Source of the DNA: Okeanomitos corallinicola TIOX110 | GTDB taxonomy: Bacteria; Cyanobacteriota; Cyanobacteriia; Cyanobacteriales; Nostocaceae | Reading direction: 5' to 3' | NCBI RefSeq assembly: GCF_038050375.1 | Contig: NZ_CP150886.1 | Coordinates: 2,459,318 to 2,523,317 of the forward strand | DNA: 64,000 nucleotides | Shown: positions 8,950 through 19,406 of the stretch, piece by piece | Layout: each line of letters begins with the position of its first letter | Position numbering within the stretch: position 1 is the stretch's first letter | Notes under the pieces: model-generated | Database searches by the model: none | The model's input: only the letters and a program-made list of their open reading frames with translations | What the model was told of the DNA's origin: nothing | Translations under genes and position numbers: made by a program

Positions 8950-11109
8950 ATGTTAAACATTCCTCAGCTACTAGCAACTGAACTAGAACTCAAGCTCCAT
9001 CAGGTACAGAGCGCATTAGAACTGTTTTCCGAAGGTGCAACAATTCCCTTTATTGCTCGTTATCGTAAAGAACGCACTGAAGAAATGAACGAAGTGCAAT
9101 TAAGGGACTTATCGGATCGTTACACGTACCTAACAGAATTAGAAGCAAGAAAGCAGGTGATCTTAAATGCGATCGCCGAACAAGGTAAACTTACAGAGGA
9201 ATTACAAAATAAAATTACCTCTTGTTTACAAAAAACAGAACTTGAGGATCTATACTTACCGTACAAACCTAAGCGTCGCACCCGTGCTACCATTGCGAGG
9301 GAAAAAGGACTAGAACCTTTAGCAGCATTGATTAAATCATTAAATGTTAAAAATGGTGCATCTACTGATTTAGAAACAGCAGCAGCAAAATATATTTCTG
9401 AGGAAAAAGGTGTAAAAACTCCAGAGGAAGCATTAAAAGGTGCATCAGACATCTTAGCAGAAGAAGTTGCCGAAAAAGCAGAATCACGAGCCTATTTACG
9501 GGATTATTTATTAGATAAAGGTTTATTTATTTCCCACATTAAAAATGAACATCCCGAAGGTACAACCAAATTTGAAATGTACCGCAACTATCAAATCAAA
9601 GTTAAAAATATTGCCCCCCATAATCTCCTAGCATTATGTCGAGGAGAAGCAGAGAAAATACTAAACTTTGATATTGCCTTTGATGAAGATTTTGTTCTTT
9701 CCTATTTAGAATCTCAAGAAATAAAAACCAGAGTTAGAAACATTAGAGACTTCTATCAAGGGATGTTAAAAGATGCCTTTAACCGCTTGATGAAAACATC
9801 TTTAATCAGTGAAGTCATTGCCGCTAAAAAAACCTATTCTGATATTGAATCTATCAAAACCTTTGAAACCAACCTCCGGGAATTATTATTATCTGCACCG
9901 GCGGGAATGAAACCAACCTTAGCTATAGATCCAGGGTTTAGGACTGGGTGTAAAGTTGCAGTTTTGGATCAAACCGGTCAATTTTTAGAATATCAGGCCG
10001 TATTCCCCCACCAAGCGGCAGAACAAAGACGAAAAGCTGGACAAACCATTAAACAACTGATTGAAAAATACAACATTGAATTAATCGCTATTGGTAACGG
10101 AACAGCATCCCGTGAAACCGATGAATTTGTGGCAGAAGTATTAACAATCTGTGAACAAAAACCGATTAAAGTCATGGTAAATGAATCTGGAGCTTCTATT
10201 TATTCAGCCAGTAAAGTTGCACTGGAGGAATTTCCAGATTTAGATATTACTGTTAGAGGTGCAATTAGTATTGGCAGAAGATTACAAGATCCCTTAGCCG
10301 AATTAGTAAAAATTGACCCCAAATCAATTGGTGTGGGACAATATCAACACGATGTTGATCAAAAACTCCTGAAAAAGAAACTGGATGAAACAGTAGAAAG
10401 TTGTGTTAACTATGTGGGAGTAGATTTGAATACTGCATCTAAAGAATTGCTGACATTTGTATCTGGAATTACCCCTACAGTTGCTAACAATATTATTGCT
10501 TACCGCAACCAAAATGGTGTTTTTAAAAATCGTAAACAACTGTTAAAAGTAGCGAAACTAGGACCAAAAGCCTTTGAACAAGCGGCAGGTTTTTTAAGAA
10601 TTAGAGATAGTGAAAATCCCCTAGATAATACCGCAGTACATCCAGAAAGTTATCAAGTTTTAGAAACCATAGCTAAAGATTTACAAGTACCCTTAAAACA
10701 GGTAACACAAATAGCTGAAAAACTGCAAAAAACCAACCTAAAAAAATACGTTACTGATAGTATTGGTGAACCCACACTGCGGGATATAATTAGTGAGTTA
10801 GAAAAACCAGGTAGAGATCCCCGTGCAGAGTTTAAGTATGCGACCTTTAAAGAAGGAATTAAAGAAATTAGTGATTTAAAAGAAGGAATGGAACTAGAAG
10901 GAATTGTTACCAATGTGGCTAATTTTGGTGCATTTGTGGATATTGGAGTTCATCAAGATGGCTTAGTTCATATTTCCCAACTTGCGGATAGATTTGTAGA
11001 TGATCCGAACAAAGTTGTGAAAGTTGGACAAGTAGTAAAAGTCAGGGTTTTAGAAATAAATGAAAAATTAAAACGTATTGGTTTATCAATGAAACTAGTT
11101 AAACAATAA
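8950..11109 (+). CDS. tex: Tex-family RNA-binding transcription accessory protein
   Basis: This 719-residue protein has the full Tex layout. An N-terminal helical Tex region (ELFSEGATIPFIARYRKE near residue 25) is followed by a YqgF/RNase H-like core (LAIDPGFRTGCKVAVLD near 322), a helix-hairpin-helix pair (VSGITPTVANNIIAYRNQNG near 505) and a C-terminal S1 RNA-binding domain (GIVTNVANFGAFVDIGVHQDGL). Tex binds nucleic acid and affects transcription and RNA turnover in the cytoplasm. The length is normal and there is no sign of damage. It converges with the ClC gene, with 9 bases between the stop codons. Confidence 0.95.
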   Translation: MLNIPQLLATELELKLHQVQSALELFSEGATIPFIARYRKERTEEMNEVQLRDLSDRYTYLTELEARKQVILNAIAEQGKLTEELQNKITSCLQKTELEDLYLPYKPKRRTRATIAREKGLEPLAALIKSLNVKNGASTDLETAAAKYISEEKGVKTPEEALKGASDILAEEVAEKAESRAYLRDYLLDKGLFISHIKNEHPEGTTKFEMYRNYQIKVKNIAPHNLLALCRGEAEKILNFDIAFDEDFVLSYLESQEIKTRVRNIRDFYQGMLKDAFNRLMKTSLISEVIAAKKTYSDIESIKTFETNLRELLLSAPAGMKPTLAIDPGFRTGCKVAVLDQTGQFLEYQAVFPHQAAEQRRKAGQTIKQLIEKYNIELIAIGNGTASRETDEFVAEVLTICEQKPIKVMVNESGASIYSASKVALEEFPDLDITVRGAISIGRRLQDPLAELVKIDPKSIGVGQYQHDVDQKLLKKKLDETVESCVNYVGVDLNTASKELLTFVSGITPTVANNIIAYRNQNGVFKNRKQLLKVAKLGPKAFEQAAGFLRIRDSENPLDNTAVHPESYQVLETIAKDLQVPLKQVTQIAEKLQKTNLKKYVTDSIGEPTLRDIISELEKPGRDPRAEFKYATFKEGIKEISDLKEGMELEGIVTNVANFGAFVDIGVHQDGLVHISQLADRFVDDPNKVVKVGQVVKVRVLEINEKLKRIGLSMKLVKQ

Positions 11110-11118
11110 AACTCAGTT

Positions 11119-13737
11119 TTAATTAATTTCCCCGCGCACTAAAATTACTGTACTATCAACACCAGAAGCAATTGTTTCGGGAATATTTCCCTGAATTGCT
11201 TGTTGTAATAAACCTTCACGGGAAGCACCTAAAACTACCACATCATAGCGTCTTCTTCTCACTAAATTAATCACACCTTCAGTTACAGACTCAGCTTCTA
11301 TCGGTGTAGCAACTATTTTAGTTTCTGAGTTGAGATTACGCATTAATTGTTTAGTAGATTCTTGTAAAATTGTCATATCTGGTTGTGATTCTGAAGGTGT
11401 AAATACTTGGGTAAGGCGAATTTCGGCGTTATTTCCTAAAGTAATTAAAGCTGGTAATAATTTAATTGCTATGGGTGCATTTGGTCCGCCTCCCATGGGA
11501 ACTAACCAACGATTAAAATGTAGATGTTCGGAATAATTGCCTAATTTGACAACCACTACATCACAACTTGCTTGACGAATTATAGTATCTACAACTGTGC
11601 CAAAAATACGTCCAGGGGTAAAGGTGTTACCTTTCCAACCCATGAAAATTAAATCTATATGTCGTTCTTTGATTGTTTCTAAAACTGCTTCAGCAATATC
11701 ATGAGCGACTCGGATTTGTGTATGAATAGGAATATGCCATTTTTTAGCTAAAATTTCTGCCTTTCTTAATAAACGCCGACTTTTAGCGGTTCTAACTGTG
11801 GTTTCCGATGGGGAACTATGACGAGATACTAAGATAATTTGCAGACATTCTAATTCATAATGGCGATCGCGGGCAATTGTAGCCGCCATTTTTAAAATAG
11901 TTTCTGCGGTTTCTGGGTTAGCCAATGTGACTAATAATCTCCCTCTACCAATACTCGGTGATCGGGTTTGGTAAACTACATAGGAAGGTTCTGGTTGGGG
12001 ACCAGAAATACTATTTTTACAATTGAGATGATCTGCTTCTGCTCTAATAATATCTGCACGGGTAATAATGCCAATTAATTTTTGTTTTTCTACTACTGGT
12101 AAACGACTAATTTGATAGCGATCCAGTAAATAAAGTACATCTCCTAATGTCTGTTTAGGCTTAATTGTGACTGGTTTAGGTGTCATTATTTCCCCCACTA
12201 AACCATGATTAGATGGATAACGATTTTGTAAATCTGATTGAGTGATAATCCCCACTAATTTATTTTTTTCTACTACTGGAAAACCACGATGATGAGAACT
12301 AGAAAATGCTTGAATAGATTCTTCAATAGACATTTCTATATCTAAAGTTTCTACCCGTCGCTGCATGACATCCTGGGCGGTTAACTGGGTTAATATGCCT
12401 TCAATGGGAGCATCTTTTTGTAATTTAATTCCATTGAGGAGTAAAAGTTTGTCATAGAGTGAACCAGGGACAATTTGATCAGCTACTAAATAAGAGGTGA
12501 CAGAAACAATCATTAAAGGTAATACTAAATTAAAATCTGTCGTCATTTCAAAAACTATAACAATAGCTGTAATGGGAACTTTAGAAACAGCACTAAAAAA
12601 TCCTCCCATTCCTGCTAAAGCATAGGTGTTAATAGATCCCAAACCCCATAATTGAAATTCACAAACGCCGACAATATGACCCAAGCAAGAACCTAAAATT
12701 AAACTAGGTGCAAATAAACCCCCTGGTGCGCCAGAACCAAAGGCGACTAAAGTTAAAATAAACTGAGTAATAAAGGTAATTCCTGCTAATAATAAATTAG
12801 GTTCACTGGCAATCATATATTCTCGTAAACCAGCATTATCACGATAATATTCTGGTAGTAATGCCACAATTAAACCTGAAATTAAACCAGCTAAGGCTAC
12901 TCGCAGGGGTAAACTAATATGTAATCGCCGATAAGTTTTAATGCTGAAAATTAAGCCGTGATGAAATACTGCACTTAACAAGCCAATGAGTACACCTAAT
13001 AGTAAAAAAATCGGAATTTCTAGTAAAGAAAACTGACTAGAATAATTCATTAATTCTAAGTTCAGTTGTAAACTGCCACCACCTAACCAGCGGGAAATTA
13101 CCCCACCAATAAAACAGGCAATTATTGCCGTACCTAAAGTTATACCTGATAAATCTTTGAGTAGTTCTTCAATGATAAATAATACGCCGGCCAGGGGGGC
13201 GTTAAAAGCAGCGGATAAACCTGCACCAGCACCAGCGGCAATCATTTGGCGACGATGTTCTGGGGATGTGGGGACTAAATCACTCATTCCCGCTGCTAAA
13301 CCTGCACCGACTTGCACTGTTGGCCCTTGTCTTCCCAAGGTTAAACCAGCACCTAAAGTCATCATGGCACTCAGTAGTTTTACTGCTGCTACTCGCCAAG
13401 ATAAATTAACAGGAAAGTTGGCTAAGGTGGCTTTGACTTGGGGAATACCGCTACCTGATGCTTCTGCTGCTAACCGCTGTACTAATAACCCGGCTAAAAA
13501 CCCAAAACACATTCCTATGGCTGGTAAAACTAACCATGCTGGTAAAAGATAGGTTGTGTGGACTCGCCATGTGCCTAACCATCCTGATCCTTGTTTAAGT
13601 AATACTGCTGATAAAGCGGCAACAATACCAATAATGGCAGCTTCAGCGTTAGCATAGCCCGTGGAAGATATCGCTAAATTGTGTCTGGGCTTCCATAAGT
13701 TGCGAAACTTGCTGATCAGCTGTTGGGGAAGCAGCAT
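11119..13737 (-). CDS. ClC chloride channel with two CBS and two universal-stress-protein domains
   Basis: This 872-residue protein starts with a ClC membrane domain (about 1-430). The signature motifs are GSGIP (95-99), GRQGP (135-139) and GSGAPGGLFAPSL. Two CBS domains follow (about 450-500 and 512-568; GIITQSDL, GIITRADI), and then two Usp-like halves (about 600-735 and 738-872) ending in GNIPETIASGVDSTVILVRG. The gating glutamate of the GK/REGP motif is glutamine here (Q137, codon at 13327-13329), while the internal FIIEEL glutamates are kept. Family knowledge says CBS pairs bind adenine nucleotides and Usp domains bind ATP, so gating by energy status is plausible. It probably sits in the plasma or thylakoid membrane. 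Confidence 0.93.
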   Translation of the reverse strand: MLLPQQLISKFRNLWKPRHNLAISSTGYANAEAAIIGIVAALSAVLLKQGSGWLGTWRVHTTYLLPAWLVLPAIGMCFGFLAGLLVQRLAAEASGSGIPQVKATLANFPVNLSWRVAAVKLLSAMMTLGAGLTLGRQGPTVQVGAGLAAGMSDLVPTSPEHRRQMIAAGAGAGLSAAFNAPLAGVLFIIEELLKDLSGITLGTAIIACFIGGVISRWLGGGSLQLNLELMNYSSQFSLLEIPIFLLLGVLIGLLSAVFHHGLIFSIKTYRRLHISLPLRVALAGLISGLIVALLPEYYRDNAGLREYMIASEPNLLLAGITFITQFILTLVAFGSGAPGGLFAPSLILGSCLGHIVGVCEFQLWGLGSINTYALAGMGGFFSAVSKVPITAIVIVFEMTTDFNLVLPLMIVSVTSYLVADQIVPGSLYDKLLLLNGIKLQKDAPIEGILTQLTAQDVMQRRVETLDIEMSIEESIQAFSSSHHRGFPVVEKNKLVGIITQSDLQNRYPSNHGLVGEIMTPKPVTIKPKQTLGDVLYLLDRYQISRLPVVEKQKLIGIITRADIIRAEADHLNCKNSISGPQPEPSYVVYQTRSPSIGRGRLLVTLANPETAETILKMAATIARDRHYELECLQIILVSRHSSPSETTVRTAKSRRLLRKAEILAKKWHIPIHTQIRVAHDIAEAVLETIKERHIDLIFMGWKGNTFTPGRIFGTVVDTIIRQASCDVVVVKLGNYSEHLHFNRWLVPMGGGPNAPIAIKLLPALITLGNNAEIRLTQVFTPSESQPDMTILQESTKQLMRNLNSETKIVATPIEAESVTEGVINLVRRRRYDVVVLGASREGLLQQAIQGNIPETIASGVDSTVILVRGEIN

Positions 13738-13855
13738 ATTTATATGAGTTTAAACTTCAAAATTCAAGCTGAGTGTATCTATTAATCATGATTTTCTATA
13801 ATTACTCCTTAGTCAAATTACATTTTTTTAACTCTGAGATGATCAACCGTAACTA

Positions 13856-15169
13856 TTAACTACTTTTCCCTGTGGTGAAGAGTCCTTCTAGTATCAATGA
13901 TGGGGTGTAACAAGATCCATTCCATTCTGGATCGCCACCTATTTTCACTATTTGTTTGAGGGTGGTGTAAACGTTACCTGCCACCATTGTATCTTTGACT
14001 CTACCAATAATTTTTCCGTTTTTGACCCAGTAACCTAAGTCTACATTGATGGAGAAATCACCGGAAATTCCTCCTCCTCCTCCTAACATTTGGTCAACAA
14101 TTAAACCTTCATCCATGGTTTGAATTAGTTCTTGCAAGGATGCAGTACCGGGTTGAATGAGGAAGTTAAATAGGCCGGGAGTGGGATAACTACCCAAGCC
14201 AGGGCGAAAACCGTTACCTGTACTACCTATTCCTAATTGTCTGCCAGTGGTGTGATCGCTGTAAAAATTCCGTAAAATACCGTTTTCGATGAATACTAAG
14301 GATTTGGTGGGGTTGCCTTCATCGTCAAAGGGACAACTATAGGGTCCTGCTTCGGGATTTTGGTAGAGGGTAAGGGTGGGACTGACAATGGCTTTACCTA
14401 TTCTTTCTGCCCAAGGGGAAGCCCTTTCTAAAACTTGTTTACCATTTAATGCAGCTTGTACTGTTCCCCACAGCATATCCGCAGCTTTGGAGGTAAATAA
14501 TATGGGGAATTTCCCGCTGGGGGTGGAAATGTTTTCTTTAGCCCAGTTTAGTCTTTGTAGGATTTGGTGTGCTAATTTTTCTGGGTTAAGTTCTCCTCGT
14601 TGGGTTTGTCCATCAGCGACACTGAGGAAATCGTCACCTCTCACCCATTCTGCTGCCATATAGCAACTGAGAGTAGTGTCGGTGTAGTAGCAATCTAAAC
14701 CTTGGCTATTGACTAACCTGGTATTTTCCACATCGCATTCCCAGTCACTGGTACAGAGAACATCAGGATATACTTCCCGAATCAGGGCGATCGCCTGTTT
14801 AGACCAATCTATTAAGGTTTGCACTGACACATCTTTCCCCAAGTCGGGATAATTGGGCTTGGAGTTAGTGACTAATTCTACAGGTTCTCGTTCATTGAGT
14901 TGACTTAAAGCTAATGCTCTTTCTACCATCCCTTGAGGATCTACAGAACCATAGGCTACTGTGAGTCCTGGGCAACCCTTTCGCCACAGTCGCAGTGCAG
15001 TACCTTCAGATTGACTGGTTTCTATTTGTTTTAGGCGGTTGGCCTCAAAAAACACAGGTCGAGAAAGCGATCGCGACTGATACACTTCCGCAGACTCTGC
15101 GCCAGATTTCAAAGCAATTTCTAGCAGCTGTTCCGCTAGTGTATCTTGTGACAAATTTGCAGAACCCAT
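13856..15169 (-). CDS. pmbA: TldE/PmbA-like metalloprotease-complex subunit
   Basis: This 437-residue protein is of the TldD/PmbA (TldE) family. It has the N-terminal SAEVYQSRS region, the central NGKQVLERASPWAERIGK segment and the conserved C-terminal stretch with a glycine run (MLGGGGGISGDFSINVDLGYWVKNGK). TldD/TldE is a cytoplasmic heterodimeric zinc protease that degrades unfolded peptides and matures certain RiPPs. The zinc-binding HExxxH is normally in TldD and is absent here, which supports the TldE assignment. No tldD is present in the window. Confidence 0.88.
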   Translation of the reverse strand: MGSANLSQDTLAEQLLEIALKSGAESAEVYQSRSLSRPVFFEANRLKQIETSQSEGTALRLWRKGCPGLTVAYGSVDPQGMVERALALSQLNEREPVELVTNSKPNYPDLGKDVSVQTLIDWSKQAIALIREVYPDVLCTSDWECDVENTRLVNSQGLDCYYTDTTLSCYMAAEWVRGDDFLSVADGQTQRGELNPEKLAHQILQRLNWAKENISTPSGKFPILFTSKAADMLWGTVQAALNGKQVLERASPWAERIGKAIVSPTLTLYQNPEAGPYSCPFDDEGNPTKSLVFIENGILRNFYSDHTTGRQLGIGSTGNGFRPGLGSYPTPGLFNFLIQPGTASLQELIQTMDEGLIVDQMLGGGGGISGDFSINVDLGYWVKNGKIIGRVKDTMVAGNVYTTLKQIVKIGGDPEWNGSCYTPSLILEGLFTTGKSS

Positions 15170-15219
15170 TTCCCTTATTGAATTGTGGACGTTAGATGGT
15201 CAACCTTAGATAGACCTGG

Positions 15220-15330
15220 CCATTATCTCATTAGTCAGTTGCCAGTGATCAGGAGTTTTAGGAGATGGGGAGTCAGGGGAAGCAGAGGGAGATGGGGAGG
15301 TTTATTAACCAATCACCAATCACCTTTTAA
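15220..15330. repeat. Short tandem repeats in the pmbA-tab2 gap
   Basis: The spacer contains GGGGAG-rich tracts and the tandem phrase CCAATCACCAATCACC. The same tandem phrase occurs at about 19391-19410 and 28753-28770, always just beyond a stop codon. This is the STRR-type repeat common in Nostocales. Confidence 0.6.
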
Positions 15331-16187
15331 ACATTCACCTCTTGTAACAGCCAAAAACCCTCAAAAGACTGTGCTGCGGGGTCAGACTGTACACCAATAA
15401 AATGCACTCCATTGGCGTTTTGCTTAGTTTGTTCAAAACCTTCGGCTTCTTTGAGGAGTTGGGGAGTTCTGATATTAGCCACAACCCAGCTTTCTGTTGC
15501 GCCGGTTTCTAAAATCAGTCTATTTTCTGGTTTTGTCTCATATCTCAAGTAGGCCATCTCTAAACCAGACATCCAACCAGCAATAGGTAAAGCCCTGGGG
15601 GAGAAAATTAAAATTCCGGGAATACGAGTTTCTGGTGATAATTGCGCTAATTCTAAGGGAAAAGCCTCACCAAAGCCAATTTCCCACTCTGGCATATCTG
15701 CAAAATCACTAGCTTCTAAAGTTACAAATGCCCATTGTTTACCTTCTAAGGCATCTGGTAAACGTTGGGGTAAAGGTCTTTCTAACCGTACAGATGGGTT
15801 TGTTTTCCCCTGATATCCTGGTTCTTGGGGATAAACTTCCTCCATCCGCTGTTTTATCCATTGGCTGAGAAATAAAGTCCGACGACTAGGTAAGGCTGGA
15901 ATACCCGCATCTTGACAGGCTTTAGTAATCATATTATTCATTTGCCGCCGGAAAAAGCGAACTTTTATAGGAGCTTCACCTGCTTTATCAATTGCTTCCT
16001 GTAATGCCGTCCTTAACCAAACTGAGTTTACCTGGGTACTAGGGCAATATTGAGCATAGCGAAACAGGGAATCAGTTTTAGCGCGGACATCCGATGGACT
16101 TTCGCAAATTAAAACTTCCCAAACTTTTTTTTGGTTTTCGTCCAAAATTGGACGGGAGTAAAAATCGAGTTCCCAAATATTGCCCAT
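15327..16187 (-). CDS. Tab2/Atab2-like RNA-binding protein
   Basis: This 286-residue protein matches the Tab2 family in length and text: an N-terminal IWELDFYSRPILDENQKKVWE, a central TLFLSQWIKQRMEEVYPQ, and a C-terminal ILETGATESWVVANI region. In algae and plants, Tab2/Atab2 promotes translation of the photosystem I psaB mRNA and photosystem assembly, and cyanobacterial homologues are nearly universal. It is a soluble protein with no signal peptide. The tight start at ATG 16187 is supported by the conserved N-terminus. There are no operon partners, since gaps flank it on both sides. Confidence 0.88.
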   Translation of the reverse strand: MGNIWELDFYSRPILDENQKKVWEVLICESPSDVRAKTDSLFRYAQYCPSTQVNSVWLRTALQEAIDKAGEAPIKVRFFRRQMNNMITKACQDAGIPALPSRRTLFLSQWIKQRMEEVYPQEPGYQGKTNPSVRLERPLPQRLPDALEGKQWAFVTLEASDFADMPEWEIGFGEAFPLELAQLSPETRIPGILIFSPRALPIAGWMSGLEMAYLRYETKPENRLILETGATESWVVANIRTPQLLKEAEGFEQTKQNANGVHFIGVQSDPAAQSFEGFWLLQEVNV

Positions 16188-16411
16188 GTTATGCGGTGAA
16201 ATCTAGCAAGTTTATATTTTCTTATATTTTCAGTCTAACATTTTTACCAGCATGGAAAATATCAACTTGACACCCTTTACTGCTACTATTCCTAATACCA
16301 ATTCTGTATGAAGATGCGCTAAATTGGGAAAAGGAGTATTTGGTATAACAGATACTAATTAAATTTTCCTAAAAAAGCATTTTTTAGAACCAGTAAATAG
16401 GTTAAGTTTAA

Positions 16412-16447
16412 TAAACCAATTACCAATTATTACCAATTACCAATTAT
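16412..16447. repeat. Tandem CCAATTA(CC) repeat overlapping a stop codon
   Basis: Several near-copies of ACCAATTACCAATTATT lie in a row and run into the 3' end of the minus-strand gene at 16430. The gene's last codons (IIGNW stop) are themselves repeat units. The same kind of unit is at 22257-22285 and around 20478. The 16188-16411 gap shows no gene. Confidence 0.6.
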
Positions 16448-16849
16448 CCACTTCCACAAAGGATGACTAGAACCTTGTTGACGTATCCGAAAAACCTGTT
16501 TTTCTAAACGTTGTTTTTCTGGTTGTGGTAAACCGATCAAAATATTGCGACTTTGCCAAACTAACACAGAAACTGTCATGCCAATACAAAAGGCTAAACC
16601 CACAGCAGCAAAAGGATGAAAAGCCAGCGCGTATCGCACCGCTACCCAAGTAAAATATTGTTTCCACAATAAAAACTCGTTACGTAAGTCCCACAAACTC
16701 ACAGGAACAATTATTACCCACAAACAGCCAACAAATAACCATCTACCATATACCGTTAGCTGGTGTAAACGCTGTACTTGTTCAACAAAAATAGTATCAG
16801 AAGTATCAACATCAAAGTCATTAATTGCTGGTTCTTCCTGTGAGTCCAT
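16430..16849 (-). CDS. Conserved-type two-TM protein downstream of secF
   Basis: This 139-residue protein has two TM segments (about 37-54, WLFVGCLWVIIVPVSLW, and 80-98, AAVGLAFCIGMTVSVLVW), an acidic N-terminus and a basic, Gln-rich C-terminus. It begins 29 bp after secF on the same strand, so it is probably the last gene of the pdhB-secD-secF unit. I do not recognise a function. The final residues are encoded by a short tandem repeat, so the native C-terminus may have been altered. Confidence 0.7.
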   Translation of the reverse strand: MDSQEEPAINDFDVDTSDTIFVEQVQRLHQLTVYGRWLFVGCLWVIIVPVSLWDLRNEFLLWKQYFTWVAVRYALAFHPFAAVGLAFCIGMTVSVLVWQSRNILIGLPQPEKQRLEKQVFRIRQQGSSHPLWKWIIGNW

Positions 16850-16878
16850 AGGTTATTCTAGGCAGACGTAGGGTTAAG

Positions 16879-17859
16879 CTAACTATCCTCAGAACCGATA
16901 GCTGTATCAATTGTTTCTATTGTATCTTTTTCAGTGCGTTCTCGCCACCAAGACAGTAAGGTACTAGCAATGAAGATACTAGAATAAGCACCGGCGATAA
17001 AACCAATAATTAAAGCCAGGGAAAAGAACCGTAATGTTTCCCCACCAAACAGGAAAATAGCCAATAATGACAGCAGTGTTGTTAAAGTAGTATTGATTGA
17101 CCTAGACAAAGTTTGATTAACAGCATCATCAACAATCTCTGCGATTGGTGTTTGAGGATGGGTTTTTATATTTTCCCGAATCCGGTCATAGATTACCACC
17201 GTATCATTAACCGAGAAACCTGTAATAGTCAGCAGTGCCACAATAAACAGACTATCTACTTCTATCCCTGCAACCAAACCCAAAATTGAGAATATCCCCA
17301 CAGTCACGAAGATATCATGAAACAAAGCCACCAAGGCAAAAACTGCATAGTCTAGCTGGAAGCGGACGCTTAGGTAAAGAGTAATACCAATAAAAGCAAC
17401 TACTAAAGCTAAAACCCCGGATCTAAACAGTTCTTTTCCTAGTGTTGGGCCGACGGAGTCAATTTGATTTTTTTGCGGATCAAAAGCACCGACTTTTTCA
17501 ATTAAAGCTGTTTGTAACTGGGTGCGTTCCTCAGTGGTCAGGTCTTTGGTGCGGATGGTAATACCATTATTTTCTCGGTTATCCTCCGAGATTAACTGAA
17601 TACTACTGTCGGCGAATCCTTGTTCTTTGGCAACTTCTCGGACAACATTAATATCTATGGGTTGGTCACAGTTACCAGGCTGATTACAATCCCTAACTAA
17701 CTGCAATCTTGTGCCACCGATAAAATCTAAACCAGGACGCAGAGGTGCTTTAATGTTGGGATTTTGCCAAGATATCACCATTGAGATGATGCCACTGAGA
17801 ATAATAACAGCGGAAATACCCCACCAGAGTGATCTTTTTTGATTTATATGTAACGTCAT
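16879..17859 (-). CDS. secF: Protein translocase subunit SecF
   Basis: This 326-residue protein has one N-terminal TM, a periplasmic domain beginning with [14 protein letters not shown], and five C-terminal TMs including [19 protein letters not shown] (the SecF signature). SecDF pulls exported proteins across the membrane after SecYEG/SecA, driven by the proton gradient. The start codon overlaps the secD stop as ATGA (17856-17859), so translation is coupled. Length and motifs are normal. Confidence 0.97.
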   Translation of the reverse strand: MTLHINQKRSLWWGISAVIILSGIISMVISWQNPNIKAPLRPGLDFIGGTRLQLVRDCNQPGNCDQPIDINVVREVAKEQGFADSSIQLISEDNRENNGITIRTKDLTTEERTQLQTALIEKVGAFDPQKNQIDSVGPTLGKELFRSGVLALVVAFIGITLYLSVRFQLDYAVFALVALFHDIFVTVGIFSILGLVAGIEVDSLFIVALLTITGFSVNDTVVIYDRIRENIKTHPQTPIAEIVDDAVNQTLSRSINTTLTTLLSLLAIFLFGGETLRFFSLALIIGFIAGAYSSIFIASTLLSWWRERTEKDTIETIDTAIGSEDS

Positions 17860-19289
17860 TTTGCCACCTCTGCTTTATTTACTACTTGCAGATTCGGACA
17901 GTACAGGTTTGTTTTTCGCCAAGCAGGATTGGAAATAGCTATAAACATCAAGGTTCGACTACAGGTAATAGCAGTAAACATACTTACGCCAACTCCCAAA
18001 GCCAAGGTCAGGGCAAAACCTTTAACTAAGCCAGAACCTAACCAAAATAGGGCTGCACAAGAAATCCAGGTAGTAACATTACTATCTAAAATACTGGAAA
18101 ATGCCCGGTAAAAACCAGATTCTACGGAACGATATAAAGACTTACCTGATCGTAATTCTTCTCTGGTGCGTTCAAAAATTAATACATTTGCATCTACCGC
18201 CATCCCAATACTAAGAATAAAACCAGCTATTCCCGGTAAGGTTAAGGTAACACCTAACAAAGCAAAGGTAGCCCAAGTGAAAAGAGAGTAAACAACGAGG
18301 GATACATCAGCAATAGCTCCCGGTAGTCTGTAGTATGCAACCATAAAAATTAATACTAAAATCAGACCACCAATAGCCGCGTAAATACTGCTTTTAATGC
18401 TATCTTTACCCAATGTCGCACCTACGGTTCTGCGCTCAACTATTTCTACTGGTACGGGTAACGCGCCACCTCTTAACTGTACACCTAAATCATTGGCTTC
18501 TTCTACTGTAAAGCTACCTTGAATTACTGCTCTTCCGCCAGTAATACCTGTGGCGGCAAATTCTACGGGAACTCCAGGGGAACTAATTAATTCATTATCC
18601 AAGAAAATACCAATGGTGCGCCCTGTTCCAGCGAGGTTTTTAGTCAGGTTAGCAAACAGTTCTCCACCTTTGGCATCAAACCGTAAAGCTACATCCCAGT
18701 TAGTACCTTGGGTTGACTCTCCTTGAGCATCTTGGAGATATTTACCTGTTAATGGTGGATCGGTACTTTCAAATAATTCGGCAAGTGCTTCATTATTGTT
18801 TTTTAATCCTGCCCGATTTTTCTCAATCGCCTCTTGATCATTGCTTTTTCTTAACTCTTTTTGCTTGTCTTTTAGTTCAATTTGTGACGCTCTCAACGCC
18901 AATAATTGGGTATCTGTATCTGGTTTTTGGGCTTTAAATTCTAACTGTGCTGTACCACCTAATACCCTTTCTGCCTGTTCTGGGTCATTGACTCCAGGTA
19001 ATTGGACTAAGATTTTATCAGTACCAACAGTTTGAATAACTGGTTCAGAAACACCAAGACCGTTAACACGACCTTCAATAACTTTCTGTACAGCTTCTAA
19101 CTCTCTTTCGGTGATTTCCTGAATGTCTTCAGTGGTTTTCACCTGAATTGTAAGCTGTGATCCTCCCCGTAAGTCTAGTCCTAAAGGCACGGGAATGGTG
19201 TATATCACCGTAATTGCGGCGATTACCAATACTATAATTAACGCCAATAGCGATCGCTGTTTTTGCATACTTTCACTCACAACTGACAA
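17856..19289 (-). CDS. secD: Protein translocase subunit SecD
   Basis: This 477-residue protein has an N-terminal TM followed by the [14 protein letters not shown] motif and a large periplasmic domain (about 35-295). Five further TMs follow, with the [16 protein letters not shown] signature in TM4. It is the partner of SecF immediately downstream, with a 4-nt overlap. It lies 117 bp downstream of pdhB, and the gap carries G-rich and CCAATCA repeats. Confidence 0.97.
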   Translation of the reverse strand: MSVVSESMQKQRSLLALIIVLVIAAITVIYTIPVPLGLDLRGGSQLTIQVKTTEDIQEITERELEAVQKVIEGRVNGLGVSEPVIQTVGTDKILVQLPGVNDPEQAERVLGGTAQLEFKAQKPDTDTQLLALRASQIELKDKQKELRKSNDQEAIEKNRAGLKNNNEALAELFESTDPPLTGKYLQDAQGESTQGTNWDVALRFDAKGGELFANLTKNLAGTGRTIGIFLDNELISSPGVPVEFAATGITGGRAVIQGSFTVEEANDLGVQLRGGALPVPVEIVERRTVGATLGKDSIKSSIYAAIGGLILVLIFMVAYYRLPGAIADVSLVVYSLFTWATFALLGVTLTLPGIAGFILSIGMAVDANVLIFERTREELRSGKSLYRSVESGFYRAFSSILDSNVTTWISCAALFWLGSGLVKGFALTLALGVGVSMFTAITCSRTLMFIAISNPAWRKTNLYCPNLQVVNKAEVAK

Positions 19290-19406
19290 AGGTTATAATA
19301 GCTTTCTTTTTGTCAGGTGTGAGAGGTTATTTCAGAGGGGGAGTGGGTGAGGGGGTGAGGAGGAGAAAAATTTGTTCCATGTCACCTGTCACCAATCACC
19401 AATCAC

